The notes below the pieces were generated by a model. It was not told where the DNA came from. It did no database searches and worked only from the letters and a program-made list of their open reading frames with translations. From positions 17,849,001 to 17,913,000 of the forward strand of contig NC_063271.1 of NCBI RefSeq assembly GCF_910591885.1: a DNA stretch of 64,000 bases. The letters are read 5' to 3'. Both the position numbers and the translations under genes were made by a program. The stretch comes from Bombus terrestris. Its lineage: Eukaryota; Arthropoda; Insecta; Hymenoptera; Apidae. Every line of letters starts with the position of its first letter. Position 1 is the first letter of the stretch. Positions 41,601 through 56,600 of this stretch are shown here, one piece after another.

Positions 41601-44600
41601 AATACAAGGAAATCAAAATAATCTGAAAATCCATAGGGACCATTCCCAAAATAGTGTTCCCAATCCACAAAAAACGGACAACTTCTTTAGACTCGAAAAA
41701 TTAATCGAAAAACAATCTGAACAAATAAACAACTTACTATCATTATTAACACTCATCATGGATAAACTAATACGCCCCGACGCAAAATAAAACCAAGACG
41801 CATAGCTCTTTGGAATGCCAACGGTCTAGCTCAACACAAATTCGAACTAGAACTCTTCCTAAAACAACAGTAAATCGACGTAATATTCATATCTGAAACC
41901 CACTTCACCGACAAAAACTATCTCAAAATAAACGGCTATAACTTCTACCACACCCAACATTCCAGTGGAAAGGCCCACGGCGGCACCAGAATCATTATCA
42001 AATCCAGCATTAAGCATTACGAGCTTCTATCATTCCAGAAAGACTACCACCAAGCCACAAACGTAGTAATAGAAGACTGCCATGGGACAACCACCACTTC
42101 AGCAGTATACTCTGCCATTCTAGACACTCAATTGCTAAAGAAAACTTTGACAGCTTCCTTGACGCCCTAGGCAATAGATTCGTAGCTGGAGGAGACTATA
42201 ACGCCAAACATACCCAATGGGACAGCAGACTTGTCACAGTAAGAGGCAAAAACCTCTTGAAAAGCATAATCACCAACAATCTCAACTACCTCACCACATA
42301 TGAACCCACATACTGGCCCACTGACACTAACAAAATTCCTGATTTACTTAATTTCTTCATAACCAAAAATATCTCGCCTAGATATGTCCAAATCAACTCC
42401 TCGGCGGAACTCTCTTCTGACCATTCCTCCGTTATAGCAACAGTCAATTCAACAATTATCGAGAATCCACCTAATGCTTTTATTCATAACCAACTCATCT
42501 CAGCTTCAGCCTTAATTTCACTAAAAACAAATGAAGATATCGAAACAGCCACGGAATACTTAAACACGAGCATATAAACGCTATCCGCTCTTCCACACCT
42601 ACTAAGACTTCTATCAGCAACTATGAATATCCCCATTACATATTAAAAACATCGCAGAAAAACGTAGACTAAGAAGAGTATGGCAGACCCATAGATTACC
42701 GGATGACAAACGCAAACTAAACAACGCAACCAGGAAGTTAACCAAAATCATAAAAAAATACAAAAATGACTGTTTTCAAAAATATCACGTCAATTTATCC
42801 CCCACTGCCGACTCCAACTACTCATTATGGAAGGCTTCCAGGAAACTCATGCGTCCCCCGCAAATAATCCCTTCAATTCGTTGTCCGCAAGGCGGATGGG
42901 CACGAAGCCCTAAAGAAAAAGCCAACCTGTTCGCTAAATACCTATCCAATGTATTTAAACCTCATTCCTCTAATATCGCCCCGGAAATAACAGAATACCT
43001 GTACTCTCTCTTCCAAATGTTTCCTCCTATTGAACCTTTTACTTCTCTAGAGGTTACAGAATTAATCCATCGTCTAAATCCCAGGAAAGCATCGGGGCAT
43101 GACCAAATAAGTAATAAAGCAATCAAGGAACTACCCGTAAAAAGGATTGCACTCATCTCTTCAATCTTTAACGTAATTTTTCACTTTGAATGCTATCCCA
43201 AAACCTGGGAAACGTCACTGATTACTCTCATCCCTAAACCCGGAAAACCAATATATGAAACTAGCTCCTATCGCTCAATTAGTCTTCTACCTACTTTGTC
43301 AAAACTATTCGAGAAGATGTTAACGATTCGACTCCTTCCACTCCTAGAGGATTTGAAATTCCCATACCGTAAAATCCATGGTAAGAAGGAAAACCCGGGA
43401 ACGGAGAGTTAGTACATTTGTAAAGATCAGGCGAAGCTTCTTGAGAAAGTTTTAAAACTGTTTTCATCAGAGTGTCAGACTCTTCGTGTTATACTAAACA
43501 GTGCAAATATATTAACTGAACATAACATTATTCTGCATCTTAACTTGCTAGTGATTCTGTTCATGTATACTAAAGAATGCAAATAAATCAGTTATACATA
43601 ACATTACTCGCGATCTTTAATCTACCTTCACTTTGAGCATTAATAGTGTTCACGGTTCGCGATATCAAACGATCTGTTGCAATCTAACTGATCGTCACCT
43701 ATATGAAAATTCGCAACAACTGTGTATATGCATATAATGATTAAGGGAGTATTCTAGTCTATAAATTTGAAAAAATCGAAAATTTTTTTTCATATTTCCA
43801 AAGTTTAGACATTCAAGAATATACCCTTAAAAGGATTTTTTCAAAATTTCAATTATTTTATGAATTACAGCCATTTCTGGGACGCGACATCTGCTCCGGT
43901 CCGACCGAAACAAATGAACAATAGAGTAATGTATTCAATAATGTATTTTTAATTCAACTGGAACGATGTTAGGTTCTGAAACCCAAAATAATAACGAATC
44001 GTTAAATTCGTTAATATGGACTTTTGCTCCGGAGCACATCCACGCAGGAATGCAGACAATTCAAATTTCCACTTTCCTCGCAGTATGTATTTTTTAACAC
44101 TAAACCTACCGGCGCGGTTAAATTGACCGCTCTCGCGACTTCTACACAAATTTAACCATATTTAAACTTTATCATATCGCTTCATAATTTCTGACTTTTC
44201 CTAAAACATGCATACAGTATATTTTTCGAAAATTAATTTTAGTTTGCTCTTTTATTTTCTGAGAAAAATTTGTACTCTGTCTTGCCTACCGTGAGCGGTC
44301 ATTTTGACTGCCCGACAAAATATGTTAGTTATTCTTAAAATAAATGCAATCAGTACAAAGAAAAGGCTATCTCAAGATCAGATGACAAACAAAATCAGTA
44401 ATAACAAATAATAACAGCTGTTACACCCGCTGTTATACAAAATAGCCACCAGCAGTCAAAACATATCAACTCAGATCCATAATAATCCTAAGGAACCGCC
44501 ACAAAATTTAGCATTTTTTACAGTGTATTGTTACAAACATTTTAAAGAAGTTTCTTAGGGTTATTGCTCATTGCTATAAAACACGGGAAAAGCTTTCCCA

Positions 44601-47600
44601 ACTCCACCCTCGAGTAACCGTTGGTGGAAAACGGTCAATACTCATCAATATTTTCCTTTAAATATCGCCGTCACAAATCATATTTTTACTTGTTATTGTC
44701 TTTTCGACTAGAATACATCTCGGTTTCTAAGTCGATTAGTCGACATCTAAATTTGTTATCTCTAAAACTCAGACAGAAAGCATCTTAGAGCGTTTTGTGT
44801 AAAGTTGTTATAAAAGGAAAAATAAAGCATATCAAATTTGACAATAATTTTGTATTCCATACATGGTATTATTCTGTGATAAATATTTACCCTAGAAATG
44901 TCAAGATTTTTCGAAAAAAAAATTATAAAAAAGAAAATAACGGACATAGAAGAAGACTGTTCAGTGTACGATGAACAAAAAACTTCAGCAACTGAAAACG
45001 GCATGGAAACACATGAAAAGCTATTCACAACCGAATCAGAGTTGAATACCATAAATAAGCGTTTGCGTAAGGGCAAAAAGGAAAAAAATTATCGTTGTCG
45101 GCAGAGAGTGAAACTGGGCCCAATGGAACAGTTTGGAAAGAAATAGATGCAAGTCTCAAACCTGGCAATACATCAGTTCATAATATTTTTAGGGATATGC
45201 TAAACGGTATATAATGAAAGGACAAGTAAAGACGGCCATTTTATCTTATCATTGATCACCGTATAAGGTATTATATAATAAAATGTACGGAAGAAGAAGT
45301 ATTTAAGTATTAGAGACTAAGAAGGAGCTAGATGCAACAAACCTAGATGCATTTATTGCTCTGCTATATGCCCACGGTGTATATCAGGCGAAATATTTAG
45401 ATGTTTCATATTTGTGGAATAAAATTTGGTGACCTACATTTGTTTCAAAAACAATGAGGGGGAATGACTTTGCTGAAATTATGAGGTTTATACGATTTGA
45501 TAAGATGAGCGAAAGAAGCCGACGTTTACGAACCAATAAATTTGCAATGGTATCTACAGTATGGGGCCAATTTATGGAGAATTCACAAAATTGTTATAAA
45601 CCTATTGTATACATTACTTTTATATAAAGAATTGCGGGGAAAAAGCCATGCAATAAAACTATCAACATGTTCAGATTCATTACTACAAAAAGCTTGTCAA
45701 GGTTAAGTAAAAAATTGTAAAGGTTACAAAATTACGAAAATTTGTTTAAAATGCGGGAAATATTTATGCGGCAAATGTACATTTGATAATAAGATAATTT
45801 GTAAAAAATGTAGCGAAATTGAATAGGATATATCTCTATATAAATAAAAATGTAATTCTATTTAAGTCTATAATTGAAATTAAACAAAAGCAAATTTGGA
45901 CGAAATTTTATGAAAGTTCATCATTTTATATACATTTAGTTATAAATTAACCATTATCTAAGTTAAATCATTACTTCTTTAATCACCGGTCATTTTGACC
46001 GCACACGGTAGGAATAGGTATACACAAAGTGTCGGTAGCTTTAGTGTTAATGAAGGTTTTATACCCATATTAAAAATCTTAAATGTCATGAGAATTACGA
46101 TTGACCCAGAAGCTCATGCGTTCGCAGTCAGGCAAAAGGAAGTTCGCATCGAGCACTCTGAACTCCGAGTTTCAGAGGTATCAAAGGAAGCCAGGACTGC
46201 TCGTCTCCATAAAAGAACTTCAGAGAATGAGCATTTTGAAGTAGAGGAAGGTTTCTTGTATAGAGCAGGAATCGCCGATTAAAAATATATAAATATGCTG
46301 TACCATTCTATGAGTAAAATTGCCGGAAACTTGTCTCAAAACTTTAAACGCCTTTTTCTCGAAACTACTTCTTTCGAGTTGGCGTGCATGATATCTCAAG
46401 TTCTAATGAACCGATTTATTTGAAATTTGGTGTGAATGTTCTTTATACATTCCTCTATCACCTCAACCACGCTCAGATCAAAATTTTTAATTTTACTATT
46501 TTTAAAAAATTCAGAATTGCTAAGAAAACATGTCAAAAAGGAAAATTTTTTTCAAACGGCCACCATTTTGTGAAAAAATATATTTTTTACTTTTCCAAGG
46601 TTCATGCTATAGCTGCATCTATACTAATTAAGAATCCGTTCGGCTTTTTTGCTTCACATAACCAGAAGGGTTGAAATCATGCACGCCAGAACACCCTTTT
46701 TTTGGACCCCCCCCCCCCCCACTTTGCCGGCTCATTCTTTTCGGTTAATTTTTTATGTAATCTTAAAATATCGATAAACAAATGATAAAAAATGAATACG
46801 ACATTTTTCTTTAATACCGATAAGATATTTCGTATTTATTCTAAAATAATGTGTAAAATCGATTTTTATAAATTATTAACAACAGAAACACAGTCATGAG
46901 ATAAAAAGTTATTTATTTTTTATATAAGACAAAGTTACTTCTACTATATTAATATTTGTTGTATAAAGTGAACGACGAGAAGGCTAGTTATCTATACACG
47001 TTCTCCTAATACGCAACAATCCAGTCTTTTCTTCCTAGAAAACTGATGGTCATAAAACGACGAGACACGTCTAGTACGGTGTCAACAAGCGAAACGGAAG
47101 TAAACAGAAAGAAATCGTTGCGGAAGCCCGTGAGGCAGCGTCGTGACTAAAATCGCTTTACGGTGAGGTCAATCGTATGAAGGTTAAGAGGTCTAAGCCC
47201 CTGAGGCGATCGATTCGCGACAGATGGAAATTTCCACTTTTGGGCTAATACCATCATTTGACCTATCTTCAAAGAAAAATCGTGCTATCTTAGCGCACGA
47301 ATCGTGGCGCTTCGACAGAATTTCGTCATACTCTTCTTCATCTCTCTAATATACAAATTGGCAATGGCGAATCGCCGAAAGATAGTAGATTATCCAAATT
47401 TAAACTTCTTTGCGATATATAGTTCGCAATTCGCTCCGATTTCTCCTGATTAACGTCTAACTGATGTAAGAAAATCTGAGAACGAATAATAGAACGCGCC
47501 GAATAATAGAAACAATTAGAATTTTTAATAAGAAACAGGTTCGGTTGTGTTTGAGCAAGTAGAATAAGAATTGAAGAGATGGTAAATAAAATAAAATAAA

Positions 47601-50600
47601 TAAGTTTGATATTATTTTTTAATTAGTTTTAGCCTACTCTACTGTATATACAAATAAAAATGAAGCTGAACATTGGACGATTATTAAATGTTTTTTGAAG
47701 ATCAATATGTTTCAGGTCAATGAACTTGTCTCGCAATTGACTGAATGTAGAATTAAAAAGTTTCGTTTAAAAAATGAAAATCACTTTAAAATATCGATCA
47801 AACTTCTCTGGATAGGCAAAATTTGTATCAATTATAAAATGTTCCCCTTAAAGCAAATTACGTTCTACGTGAAACGTTTCTCCTAATGATAAATACAATA
47901 ATTAAAAAAATAATCGTGCTTATATCGGACGTTATGCGCAAGACCATCACAATATTCGAAAAATAATATCTCTTTCTGATAACTTTTACTTCGTCTTAGT
48001 ATAAAAATAAAAGCCAAAAGTAGAGCATTTTCTAAAATCACCCTATATAATTTCATAATACACAATATTTTTTATTTAATTTTTCGTTACCGCCGTCCTA
48101 AGTTTTCCTTATTTTCACGTACTATCTTGCAGAAGATAAGTTAGTAATAGTTACCCATGGTAGTTTCTTATAAAATTATCAATAAATTCATCGTACTCTG
48201 TTATCAAAAAGTCGGTACATTATAAATAATTATTGCCTTCAGCAATGATACAAGTTGTAAACAGAAAACGTTCGTTCGATATTCAGTTGCCAATGAACGT
48301 CGACACGAGCTAGCCACGAGCCTGATCCCAGATAACTCGACGGATTTGTACGAATTACAAAAAGTCAACGGAGAATTTCGATGAGCAACGAAGAGTTGAG
48401 GAAAGGGGAATAGAAAGAGAAAAAGAGGAAGAAAGGGGCGGGTGTAAATCGATTCTCTTGTCAACGATGCTAGAATGTGTTTTTCTTGAGAAAACTCGAT
48501 CATTCGAGGAGAAAGAAAAAATCAATGTTTCTCATGCAAATTTCTATTATTGCGGCAAGCCATGGAGCAAAACGAGACGCTCCAACTTCCGCCTACCTCA
48601 TTGAGGTATTTCTGGCGCCGTAATATCCCTCAAAAATAAAATACGCTGAAACTCGAAAGTCAGATACCTCACAAATGTCCAAGATCCTCCTTCTAGAAAG
48701 AAATTTCTTGGCTATTAATATTTGTTACACGCGCACGCTAACAAACAGTTCAAAAATGGACATAACGGCAAATTCACATTATACTATATGGCATCTTAGA
48801 CACCGAAATTACCGACATTACATTACATATTTACATACAATTACATATTTTACATTACTTTTGCTCGGAAAACGTAAGGTGAGTAATAAATTTTTCTTCA
48901 AGAAAAGATTTTAAATAAGATACCCAAAATTTTTAAATTTTTAACTTTTTAAAGAAACTGTAAGAAAATCAATCTACACTACAAATAGCCTTAAAATATC
49001 TCAAACAATATTGCAAAGAATTTATTTAATTTTTTATAAAATCGAGAAAAAATATTCTTGAAATATACTTAATGCCAATTCGATAAGATAATAGAATGTT
49101 GTCGATTGTTACAAGATGAAAAAGGCTTTGTTAACCATTAGAAGATGGAATAGAGGAATATTTGAGTAATGTCACTAACCGCTTCAGCGTTAGAATTATA
49201 AAGAATTAATTTCGTTGTGAAACTGGAACGATCTGAAGGAAGAGCACTTTAAAATTGTAATTTAAAAGATTAATATATAAAATTTATTATTATATTTAAA
49301 TAAAGTGATTAATATATGATATGCCTTCTTCCTCTACTTGACAAGCATACATAGATACATAAAACATACATCCGATACAATTACAATTTCGAACTCAAGA
49401 TTTAATAATTCTGCCAACAGGATTCTTCGACGTAGTTCTGTGAAACGCGGCAATAGTTATCACAGCAAAAGGAAAGAAACGAGAGATCGTGCAAGAATCA
49501 CGTGAGTCAGTCGATTATTTCACGAACACGTTGCGATCACGCGGGCTTGTCTGCGCGAGAAGCGTCTTGGCGGTCGCGATGTGACGGTCGTAAAAAGGTT
49601 TCACGGTCCGTTCAGAATCAACCAGGTCGAAGAACAAGATGGCTTGATAACTCGATAGGAACGTGTTGTTTCGCCCTCCTTTCACGATCGCCTCGAAAGT
49701 ATCGCGACTTCTGATTAAATTCACTCGACACGCCAGTAGAGCCAATTAGATAGAAATATTGCCGCAATAACGCACGCGGCAATTAAAGATTTTCGCTATT
49801 CTAATTAACAGATATCGAGAGATACGCGCTACTGGCAGTTACTTACTGGCAGTACATGTATACGGTAAATGTATACGTGTGTATGTTGTTATTTTGCAGA
49901 AAAAATTTGAGGGAACGTACTTACGCGTACATTTTTGGTATTAGTATGTTTTCCTATTTTTCGTAATACACGTAACATGCGACTAATTGTTCGTTCATTC
50001 TGATACATTATACGCTCAATTACTTTCAATATTCTCCTATAATATGCATCAAACGATGTACGAACAATAAAAGTTTGTCTGGACTATGGAATCATGTGAG
50101 ACCATATTTTATCGTCGCTCATTCGAACTGTCTGTCGGAATATCTCTTATGACATTATCTGAATGAAACTGCATTGAACTGGTACACCACGTGCAACCAA
50201 AATTATATTAATCAATCGAAGAAATGTCTGATTAATAACAATAAGAAAAATAAGAAAAAAATATAGTCACATATATCTAATTACACAGTTATTTATTTTA
50301 TTAGAATTATTTAGCAATGCAATTTTTGAAATTTCAAGTAAAGCATAGTATGTAACTACGTTCTATTCTCTTTGATTCACTAATATTTCGCAGAAAAGTA
50401 GATAAATCTGTTTTGTTTGACACTTTTATTGTTACCACGAGACAGTTTTCTATGCTTCGTCGAATAATGCAATTATATAATTATTCAAATTTCCTTTAAC
50501 ATCGTATATGACAACATAACTACATTTGTGTTGAAACTTAAATCAATAATGGATCAATGGTGATCCTTGTTGACATTAGGAAGGCCACTACGAGATAGTT

Positions 50601-53600
50601 ATTCGATCGAGCAGAAAAATATTCATACCTTATTTGAATCAGATTCTGCATAGTTAAGTGATAATTAAATGCAATTCTAATTAGCGAATAATAATAATAA
50701 AACATGTAGATCATAAATGGAAAGTAGCCCCGATATTTGCAATTTTAATCGGCTTTCTACAGAAAGATGAACAGTGTAAAAAATTTTTCTATTTGAATAT
50801 TACTAAACTGTAATATGTAGAAGCTAATGGTGTGTTGAATATTCAAATTTCCTATAAATACGGAACATCCACACTCCACTAATCAGCGAACGAAGGAATC
50901 ACCAAATTTTATACTTATAAAAAATAAATATTTCGAAGATAAAAATACCAAATCAAAATAAAAGCGATAATATAATAAAAACCGCATTGGAATTTTTGTG
51001 CAAATTTGTATTCAACTGTTTTCTATTTCTCAACCACAATGTTTACAAACATTAAAAGAAAAGTTTTTAATTTAACTTTCACAGTTTCCTCGAGAAGAAA
51101 GCTTCGATCATCCCATTCCAATTAACATTATCCTCTTCCACGCAAACTTTGCATTTTCTATCGAGCTGTATTCAATAAATCGATTAAACCATCAAGAAAT
51201 TACACAGCCCAAATTATACAGAATTCAAATTTGAATCGGCAAAAACAGTAAAAAGAGCTTCTACCGAAGTTCGATAACGAACGATTCTAAGTTCCAAGAA
51301 ACATCGAACCTCTTTCACTCTTCTCCTTTCCTAAACGAGATGTTTAAATGTAACTTGGCTTCACCTCTCGTCAGCCACACGGAAAACAGCGTCACATCCG
51401 GGCAACGAGTTCCAGATAAGATCGATGTGTTGTTCCGAGGTTGAACGATATCAGATGTGTGTATCCTTCAAGGCAATATTCGTGTTTAGGGAATTCAAGA
51501 GTGACCGATACTTCGTTTTAAGCAACTTGGGCTAATAAACATGCGTACACCACAGTTAATAATTAAACCCCGCTATTTGGTCACAAAAAAAAAAAGATAC
51601 AACGCGGAGGCGATGCTAACGAGAATCGAGAATTCGTAAGGTAGATCCCGTCGCGACACAGTATTACGATTTACGGCGCATAGTGCAAATTCAGTTCAGT
51701 GAACTGTGCTTGGTACCATCTCTGACGTCAATGCAATTGTTTATGATAATTTATTCGATTGAGAATATTCGATCAACGCGTTATTTTCGATGGTGAGAAG
51801 AAGCGAGAAGAAAAGTAGATATTTAAAAATCACAAAATATAGTTAAGGTTTTAGACGTATAGATCTTTATAAAAATAATTGTAAGAATATTTTATTGTCA
51901 TTTTGTGTAAAGAATATATTTAACGAAAGTACAAGAAAGAATTGGTCTTTTCGAACAAGATTTAACAACTTTGTGCCTCTCTCTTCGTTATAACCTACAT
52001 AATTAGTTTGGCAAACTGAAAATAAGCCGACGGTTTTGTCTATTTATAACCACGACAGCCGTTTAGTAGCTAAATATAAATTTAATTTATTGGCGTGTTA
52101 TTAATGTCTGTATATGGAAGCACAACGAAGCTCTACTTTAAACAGACCGAAGCATACGTACCACTTTTGTGTTCTTAATACATGCTGTTATTGCACTTTG
52201 ATTTTTTTAGGGTATCTTGTTGTTCATCCTCTAGGAAATGAACAAACGTGACTTTTTCGCAGAATATCCTACGTTAAAAAAAAAAAAAGAAACAAGCATA
52301 TTCTATGAGTGAAAATAAGAGAAATATTGTGTATAAATATGAGCTCATAAATGTTTTATTTAAAAAGTATAACAGAGGTGCGAAATGACAACCGATTGTC
52401 TTCCCTAAATATGATGGTTAAACGGTTACTGCGCCAGGAAAATTAAGTTAAGATTCAATAAAGCAAGCAAAAAGTTATTTTTAGAGGAACCTGGAACGCG
52501 AATTTGATTTGAGACACAAGCTCGTTTTATCTTCTTTTATCTCCGTTGCGATTGATTTGCACACTTATGTTAACCGAACAAGTTTAATCTATTTTTGCAA
52601 GTATTACAACCTTATAAATCCTTCAACTTTTTAAATTACTATAATAATGTCCTATAACAAAAACAACATCGTCTAATGCTGATACACTGTGTACATCTGT
52701 GTAATTATTTGCATTTACAAATACAAATCGATTTTGCTTGCGGTGGTGAACGAAAAATTGTTTAATGAGCAAGCATTACGAAAAGGACACCATAATTTCA
52801 TAAAAGATACAATATAATATAAACAAAATTAAATGATACCAAAACCGTAAAGGATTTTTAATATAAAAGCTACAATATCCATATGTACTGTGATATTTAT
52901 AAGAACTAAAATTAAATTGTTTTAAAAGTTATATATACATAACATAATACGCCGCATAAAATGATATATTACCTTAGTTTAGATATTATTAATTTAGATT
53001 TAAAATTTATTTAATAAATACTTAGCTTGTTATTTTTTTTTTTTTAATAACGTATACTTAATTGAATTTTAACATAAATTGTCCACAGAAATATTTTCTC
53101 ACGACAAACATGGTTGACAGCCGCGTCGAAAATGATTAAAAGCGCCTTTGAAGTTCGAGGGCTGATCTATTGTGACCAGAACTGAATCAGTTCACTTAAG
53201 AAGTAGCACGTGTCAATCACGTGAATACGTTCTATGTTCGCCGAATACCATTCAGGTTGTGACCCTCGACGGAGGGAAGGTTATACAAGTTGCTCACTTC
53301 CTTCGTTTAAGGAAATGACCTATTTTCATATAAATGTGCGTGCTAATTTCAATTTAATACAAAGGGGAGGTGAAGACCGGTCACTAATAAAACACGATCG
53401 ATCAAACGAAACGTCGAATATTCACGCTCGTCAATAAATGCATATGTGATGAGTTCGCATACGCATTCACACAAATCTTTGAATGAAATAGTTTTAGGTA
53501 CATCATTTTTAACCATTCTAGGATACTTTGTCGATACTGATGTCGATACTTCGTTTCTGGTTCTAACGTTCTATTAATTTGATGTAATCGAATTAAACAT

Positions 53601-56600
53601 GAACTTAAAACATAAAAGAAGAAATAACTTATTCCTACATATCGGAACGATAAAATCACAGAAATAATGAGATAGCATTGAACTATTTATAACACTTGCA
53701 AAGCTATCAACTTTCCCGTCTAAAATATGCATGGTCAAAATGAAAACAAATATAGTAATGATATTGCAATTTTAGAAAATCACGAATACCTTGCAACGGC
53801 ATTAAAAATTTATAAAATTATGCAATATGTTATGATAATACAGGCTTGCTAAGTATTTATGAATTCAGTAAGTCAATTGAATTCAAGAGTTAATATTTAC
53901 TTACTATATTTTTTAATAGATTATTTGTTGTTATGAATACAATTGTATAAAACGAATGCGATGAAAATGTAATTTTTTCTGGAAAATGTATAAAGAGGAC
54001 AATAACCCTTAAAAGGTTGAATAAGGAATACTATCTTCCTTTATATATACATTTTATATTTAATATAATTTATATTTAAATATAAATGACAATTGTGAAT
54101 AATTCACACCAGAAAGAAACTATTGTCATAAGAGGGTAGATTGAACTTTGGTTCCAATCTAGTTTCATTCAAAGTTCGTGTTATTATACGCAGGGGGTCT
54201 TGATAAACTTGCTGACCTCAGATCACGGAAAATTTCGAAACTGTTACGGATATATCAATAAAAGAAATTAAAATAACTGATGAAGTTGATCTGAAACGAG
54301 TTTGAATAATTTAATGACATACATATGTACACTTGTTGAAGTAAAAGAACACATCTGATAATTAACATACATGTGCAAATTAATTTTTTGTTTATTTTAA
54401 GCCAGATTTGTATTTTAGTTTTCTATTCAAGATACATGTGTCATGTAGCATTTTCAAAATATAATGTAATTTACGATTCAAACAAGTAATATCAAAAACA
54501 AAATAAATCAATAAATTTAATTAAAGATTTGGATAAAAATGAAGAAGTTTATCAGTAAGTTGATTTTATTTTATGGATATTTATTTGAGCTCCACCTAGC
54601 TAGAAATATAGGGAACAAAATTGTTGATAATGAAGGGCGCTACTATATGAATAACAGTTAATAAGAAAATGCAAAATGCACCGCCAACATTCAAATGATA
54701 GAGTGTATATAACAACTTTTCGAAATTAGTATATAAACAAAAGGTTAATTAATTCAATATAAAAATGTCATAGAATTGTCATTATTTAGCCTCGCTAAAA
54801 AGTAAATGAAATGAAAAAATCTAATTAATAACGAACAAAAAGTACATATATAAATGAATGTAGCTTTACATTAACAAATCATAATAATAATGTGATTAAT
54901 AATCTGCAAATATTTATGCAAATTTACATTTTCATGAACACAACTAAAGAGAAACAAAATTTATGCAATAATTTTCACTCATTAAATATCATAAGTACTA
55001 TATTCTGGATATTTTACATATTTTTGCAACTAAAAAATAAATAACTACGATTAGATTTACCTTTTTCTAAACTCAACAAAATAAATCAATAAAAAAAGAG
55101 CAAAATGATATATCCGAATGCAACAAGTAACTGTTATCGCATAGTGCAACAAGATCCTGTCTGCTAGTTGAACAAAGGAGCATCATTACTAAGTATATGA
55201 ATAGTGCACGCGCGCCAGACGCGAACTAAAATCGGCTGTCCGCACAACCGCACCGACTCGAGGTTGATTTCTCAGGAAGAAAGCTGATATCCACGTGGAT
55301 CCAATTTTGTCCGTAGATCGAGTTCCCGTCTCGCGAACTATGCATGCTTCGCGTCTAATATAATAATAGAGCGATAGAGACCGAGATAACCGCGTCATTC
55401 CACGTGTAACGCTTTAGTGTAACGGATTAAGTGATTCAATAAAGAGGCCGACTTTAATGAAATGTAACTTAATTGGAAGCGGACAGGAAGTTTAATTATT
55501 GGTGAAAGCGTTTTCGAATTATTAAGATTGCGTTTTCATATTTCATATAATTTATTTGCATACTCTGACACTCTAGTGATTACATTCTATTCTACCTCGA
55601 TTCATTTGAATCATTCTACAAAGTCAGCAAATACCTTCTGGTATTGTATCTGGTATTGATGTAAACAAAATATTAATATTAAATTCGGTAGTTGTACCTC
55701 GACCTGCAAGTACGTCATTCACTCTGTCATTATAAATCTTCAAAACATCTAAAATTATCATACAAATTATCGTATACGTAAGAAACAGTCGGTTCAGTTT
55801 TTTTCCGAAATGTTTTTATACATTGATTACATACAAACCATTAACGTCACGTTATTATTCGTAACTTATATGTTTCCAATTAAGTTCAGACGTAATGATA
55901 ACGTATTCGATAGTGCATTGCAATAGTCATCGATTGTTTCGCGCTATTGTTTCACTAATGACATTAAACACCGGTCATAAGATACGCTGGAATTTTCGCA
56001 AAAAATGTTGCGCTCCATTACAGAGTATCCGCATTGTCCAGCGGCAACAACGATACCTTAGAATCGGCACGTGATCGTGCGTGCGCAATCGTGCAATTTA
56101 GTACGCAAGTGTATGCGATTTTATCAGATATTCTGGAAACCATGCGAATTGAAGAGCTTCGACAAAGTAAATATATACATTCATACACATTTCAAGAAGA
56201 TAATAAGTTTGATAGAACAATAAAAAAAAATTACTTATCATTAATAGAAGATAACGAATAGAATTTATCAAAATATATTTTTAAAAATCAATTAAAGATA
56301 TGCAAATACAATGAAAAAGAAGTCATATAAAGAAAAACAAAAATAGCAATTATTGTACACAATTTTGTCTCCAAATATTTTATTGTATTTGTTGTAATAA
56401 AAAAATTTTGTTACATTGGCAAATAAAGTGTTTATTCACAAGAGAGATTGAAAGATTCATATTATACATATTAGTACTGAACAAACATCGAGAACGAAAT
56501 TAAAGAGTCACGAATACTCATTTCCTACTTAAGTAGCATCGTGTTTAATGTAAAAAGTAAATAAAATATGAAATTTTAAAAGAAAAGAAAATATCATTGC

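Larger units (their letters stand above)
43744..46700. mobile_element. Possible older DNA transposon hosting the piggyBac insertion
   Basis: The left flank has AAGGGAGTATTCTAGTCTAT. The right flank, reverse-complemented, has AAAGGGTGTTCTGGCGTGCA. The two are similar (GGGnGTnTTCTnG), as expected of degenerate terminal inverted repeats. Joining the piggyBac flanks at the duplicated TTAA gives continuous AT-rich sequence. A short coding-like stretch at 46081-46282 (EVRIEHSELRVSEVSKEA) lies inside the right flank. Class and borders are uncertain. Confidence 0.35.
46751..56023 (-). other. pinocchio first coding intron, proximal part (46.75-56.0 kb)
   Basis: AT-rich intron. GC-richer patches occur at about 48.55-48.62, 49.53-49.70, 51.60-51.73 and 55.20-55.40 kb. 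The last is the strongest (CGCGCGCCAGACGCGAAC and CGCACAACCGCACCGACTCG) and lies about 0.6 kb before the plus-strand exon at 56024, so it may be that gene's promoter. No transposon ends or other exons were recognised. Confidence 0.5.
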
